From a virus: DNA of 25,317 nt. Numbering within the stretch: position 1 is the first letter of the stretch; each line of letters begins with the position of its first letter. The notes beneath the pieces were generated by a model, which searched no databases, was not told where the DNA came from, and was given only the letters and a program-made list of their open reading frames with translations. Below are positions 23,667 through 25,317 of this stretch, piece after piece. The DNA is taken from positions 1 to 25,317 of the IMG/VR virus record IMGVR_UViG_3300048818_000189; one strand, 5' to 3'. Both the position numbers and the translations under genes were made by a program.

Positions 23667-24164
23667 CTATATCCGGTACTCAGCTTCCTGAGTCTTTTCC
23701 TGCGCGCCCGGTTCCTGCATCAAGCGGCACATCCACATATAGATGTTGTCAATCTTCTTGCGCTCCGCCTGACCCACGCGCGTATATTGGTCCAACCGGT
23801 TTGGGAGCTGCCACTTAACGGGTCCGGCAGCAGCCAGCGACTCAGTGACCAAGACGAGAAGCTCCTCGCCCGAACTCGACTGGTGATGGTTTCCCCGTAT
23901 CAACTCCAACCGAAGATCCGCCAACCGAGATCGTGCGAAAGAAGTGAGATACCCTCCGCCTCGGCGGGGGATCAGCGTCAGTATCGGGTAGATCTTCGGA
24001 GCCAGCGCTAGCTTACGCCTCACGCCCTCCAACAACCCCAACGTAGCTCCGCTGAGCTTGACGGACTGCGACAGTATGTCCTCTATCCGGGCCAGTACGG
24101 CATCGTCCGTCGGAGCGAACATCTCCATATCCTCATCGGTCAGTTTCGGTATAGGATGCTTCAT
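23667..24164 (-). CDS. Hypothetical protein between tail terminator and major tail protein genes
   Basis: 165 aa from ATG at 24164, which overlaps the upstream TGA as ATGA; an in-frame start at 24452 would lie entirely over the upstream gene and is rejected. Sequence is charged and mainly helical (IPKLTDEDMEMFAPTDDAVL ... LGLLEGVRRKLALAPKIYP ... TSFARSRLADLRLELIRG) and ends in IYMWMCRLMQEPGAQE. No family recognised. Position suggests a tail completion or assembly protein. Confidence 0.65.
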   Translation of the reverse strand: MKHPIPKLTDEDMEMFAPTDDAVLARIEDILSQSVKLSGATLGLLEGVRRKLALAPKIYPILTLIPRRGGGYLTSFARSRLADLRLELIRGNHHQSSSGEELLVLVTESLAAAGPVKWQLPNRLDQYTRVGQAERKKIDNIYMWMCRLMQEPGAQEKTQEAEYRI

Positions 24165-24658
24165 AGCGCTATAATCTTCAACGGCACGGACATGAACTGG
24201 TTGGGAGCGATCACCCCCTCGGCGAATCCGAACTCGGCCTTTCCGTCCAAACAAGCTTGGTATACTCCCGGCAATCCTCCAAGCGTATTGCGCTGGTATC
24301 CCGTAGCCGGATTGCCGGGCATCGCAAGCTGCTGAGGTGGAAATGTACTCTCGATGTAATCGAGTATCGGATTCAGATAGCTTGCCGGTATGAAGTCCGG
24401 GTCGGCGGGGGCCGCCATTACATACACCACCGCAAACAGACGCAGCTCCCATGCGTACGGCATGGCGATATTACCTTTATTCAATCCGGTTGGTTCCTCG
24501 CTCGACTGCACGGCCATCAAAATCGGCGTCTCACCTGGCTTCACCATCGGCATAGGCCGAAACTTCCTACTAGCACTAGTGAGCTGCCCGCCAGCTAGCA
24601 GAGACTTGGTAAGGAGATCGAATACTGCCTGGTATATGGTCTCGCGAGAACTCTTCAT
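24161..24658 (-). CDS. Tail terminator (tail completion) protein
   Basis: 165 aa. SSRETIYQAVFDLLTKSL at the N-terminus, a central beta region and NPILDYIESTFPPQQ ... TLGGLPGVYQACLDGKAEFG ... VPLKIIAL, the usual pattern of siphovirus tail terminators (lambda U-like, HK97 gp10 neighbours). It would cap the tail tube and join it to the head. It lies between the neck-type genes and the major tail protein, as expected. ATG at 24658 is 14 bases after the upstream small gene. Confidence 0.65.
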   Translation of the reverse strand: MKSSRETIYQAVFDLLTKSLLAGGQLTSASRKFRPMPMVKPGETPILMAVQSSEEPTGLNKGNIAMPYAWELRLFAVVYVMAAPADPDFIPASYLNPILDYIESTFPPQQLAMPGNPATGYQRNTLGGLPGVYQACLDGKAEFGFAEGVIAPNQFMSVPLKIIAL

Positions 24659-24671
24659 AACCAGTATTGTC

Positions 24672-24836
24672 TTAGGTTAGAAGCGTCGAAAGGGTAAAGA
24701 AAAACAGCCCAGCCGAAACGAAGCTACCATAGTAAGGGCCGCGCAGATCGCTTGTTCCCCACCAACGGGACCAGGCTCCCATGGCGAACATGACTAGAGC
24801 AACAACGCGACAAATTTCTGAACCCTGTATTTTCAT
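24672..24836 (-). CDS. Small membrane protein, 54 aa
   Basis: ATG at 24836 with AAGGAAAC about seven bases upstream; stop TAA at 24672-24674. Two hydrophobic segments (ICRVVALVMFAMGAW and GSFVSAGLFFFTLSTLL) separated by a polar loop SRWWGTSDLRGPYY. It lies 12 bases after the 117-aa membrane protein and before the tail terminator. A holin or antiholin is possible from size and topology, but the place within the neck-tail junction is not typical. No family recognised. Confidence 0.65.
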   Translation of the reverse strand: MKIQGSEICRVVALVMFAMGAWSRWWGTSDLRGPYYGSFVSAGLFFFTLSTLLT

Positions 24837-24848
24837 TTTTGTTTCCTT

Positions 24849-25202
24849 TTATTTTTTCAAATCGCCTTCCGTTTCCTTAGAAGGAATCGTGGTGACGAGT
24901 TCTTTGTTTGGTATCTCTTTGTTATCTACTTCAACCTTTGTAATCGATGGAGTAGACGGAGTAACGACTACCTGCGGATCTCCGCTACTTGACCCGGAGT
25001 GCGCGGCAAGCCGGGAACCTGTAACCAATCCAAGAAATGCTCCCATAATCGTCCCAGCGGTTTCACGGCCCCAAGCAAGAATAGACGGCTCAGCGGAACG
25101 GTGCATCAAGTAAATTACGAACCCAAGTCCTATCAACCAAGCCGTGAACAAGAGGATCTTGTCGAAGTTCTGGCGAAACCATTGAGCCCAAGTTTCATCC
25201 AC
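24849..25202 (-). CDS. Holin-like membrane protein, 117 aa
   Basis: GTG start at 25202, with GAGG six bases upstream, overlapping the 3' end of the upstream gene by eight bases. Two hydrophobic segments: 16-33 (ILLFTAWLIGLGFVIYLM) and about 49-63 (AGTIMGAFLGLVTG), followed by a Ser/Thr/Pro-rich then highly charged tail (KEIPNKELVTTIPSKETEGDLKK). Short N-terminus with Trp, two membrane segments and charged C-tail are class II holin-like, but no lysin is next to it and the inference is weak. Confidence 0.6.
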   Translation of the reverse strand: MDETWAQWFRQNFDKILLFTAWLIGLGFVIYLMHRSAEPSILAWGRETAGTIMGAFLGLVTGSRLAAHSGSSSGDPQVVVTPSTPSITKVEVDNKEIPNKELVTTIPSKETEGDLKK

Positions 25203-25317
25203 CTAGAGCCTCTAATATCGGACCCTCGATCCACTCCTTAATCTTACCGTTATCCGTTAGCTCGCGGAGAGAACTGCGGAGAAAGCTACGCTCCTTAAAT
25301 GGTGGGTGGACTACGTG
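25195..25317 (-). CDS. Neck/head-tail protein (HK97 gp10-like), C-terminal part only
   Basis: Partial: 40 residues run in from the right edge to TGA at 25197-25195. It contains HPPFKERSFLRSSLRELTDN followed by a helix IKEWIEGPILEAL. The HPxxxxxxFLRxxL phrase is the usual end of HK97 gp10-type neck proteins, which sit just before the tail terminator. Overlap with the next GTG start (GTGGATGA) indicates coupling. Confidence 0.5.
   Translation of the reverse strand, partial: HVVHPPFKERSFLRSSLRELTDNGKIKEWIEGPILEALGG

Noticed and set aside
23667-24452. 261-aa version of the unknown protein
   Set aside because: The first 96 residues lie wholly over the tail terminator gene; ATG 24164 with an ATGA overlap is better.

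Overview
The window is part of the late (tail) region of a double-stranded DNA tailed phage or prophage with a long non-contractile (siphovirus-type) tail. Almost every structural gene is on the minus strand, so transcription runs from right to left. In that direction the order is: C-terminal end of a neck protein (HK97 gp10-like), two small membrane proteins, tail terminator, unknown 165-aa protein, major tail protein, tail assembly chaperone pair (G and frameshifted GT), four coupled small envelope-type genes, tape measure protein, DUF2460 protein, two Cys-rich small proteins, DUF2163 protein, NlpC/P60 peptidase, large tail-tip (J/GTA gp15-like) protein and a giant repeat-rich tail fibre/spike. 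The DUF2460 - DUF2163 - NlpC/P60 - large hub order is that of gene transfer agents and related siphophages, which points to a Gram-negative (diderm) host. I cannot name the host. No integrase, repressor, terminase or capsid gene is visible.

The tail operon is broken up by four free-standing homing-endonuclease-type genes. These are a small HNH at 9986-10381, two related HNH genes on the opposite strand (13875-14597 and 21487-22140), and a GIY-YIG/NUMOD3 gene (22939-23634). Two of them carry a TATAAT box exactly six bases before the ATG.

The most striking feature is a long gene-free stretch, 13188-13874. It holds a circularly permuted (two-piece) tmRNA on the minus strand. The tRNA-like 3' half ending in CCA (13390) lies upstream. 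Ten bases later comes the 5' half, with a 7-bp acceptor stem partner, the GGTTTCGACGGG signature, a pseudoknot and a tag frame ending in LAA (predicted tag AKPNSFDMPLAA). About 250 nt of further structured RNA precede it, including a three-way junction, and there is a TATAAT box at 13784-13789. One-piece phage tmRNAs are known; a permuted one inside a tail operon is unusual.

Other points of interest are: two ~95-bp imperfect palindromes sharing a 14-bp core (9879-9970 and 20538-20631, the second inside a coding region); a tail assembly frameshift whose downstream frame has no ATG/GTG/TTG start; a translationally coupled cluster of membrane or secreted proteins between the chaperones and the tape measure; and triplicated ~680-bp modules in the fibre gene that have diverged mostly at synonymous sites.
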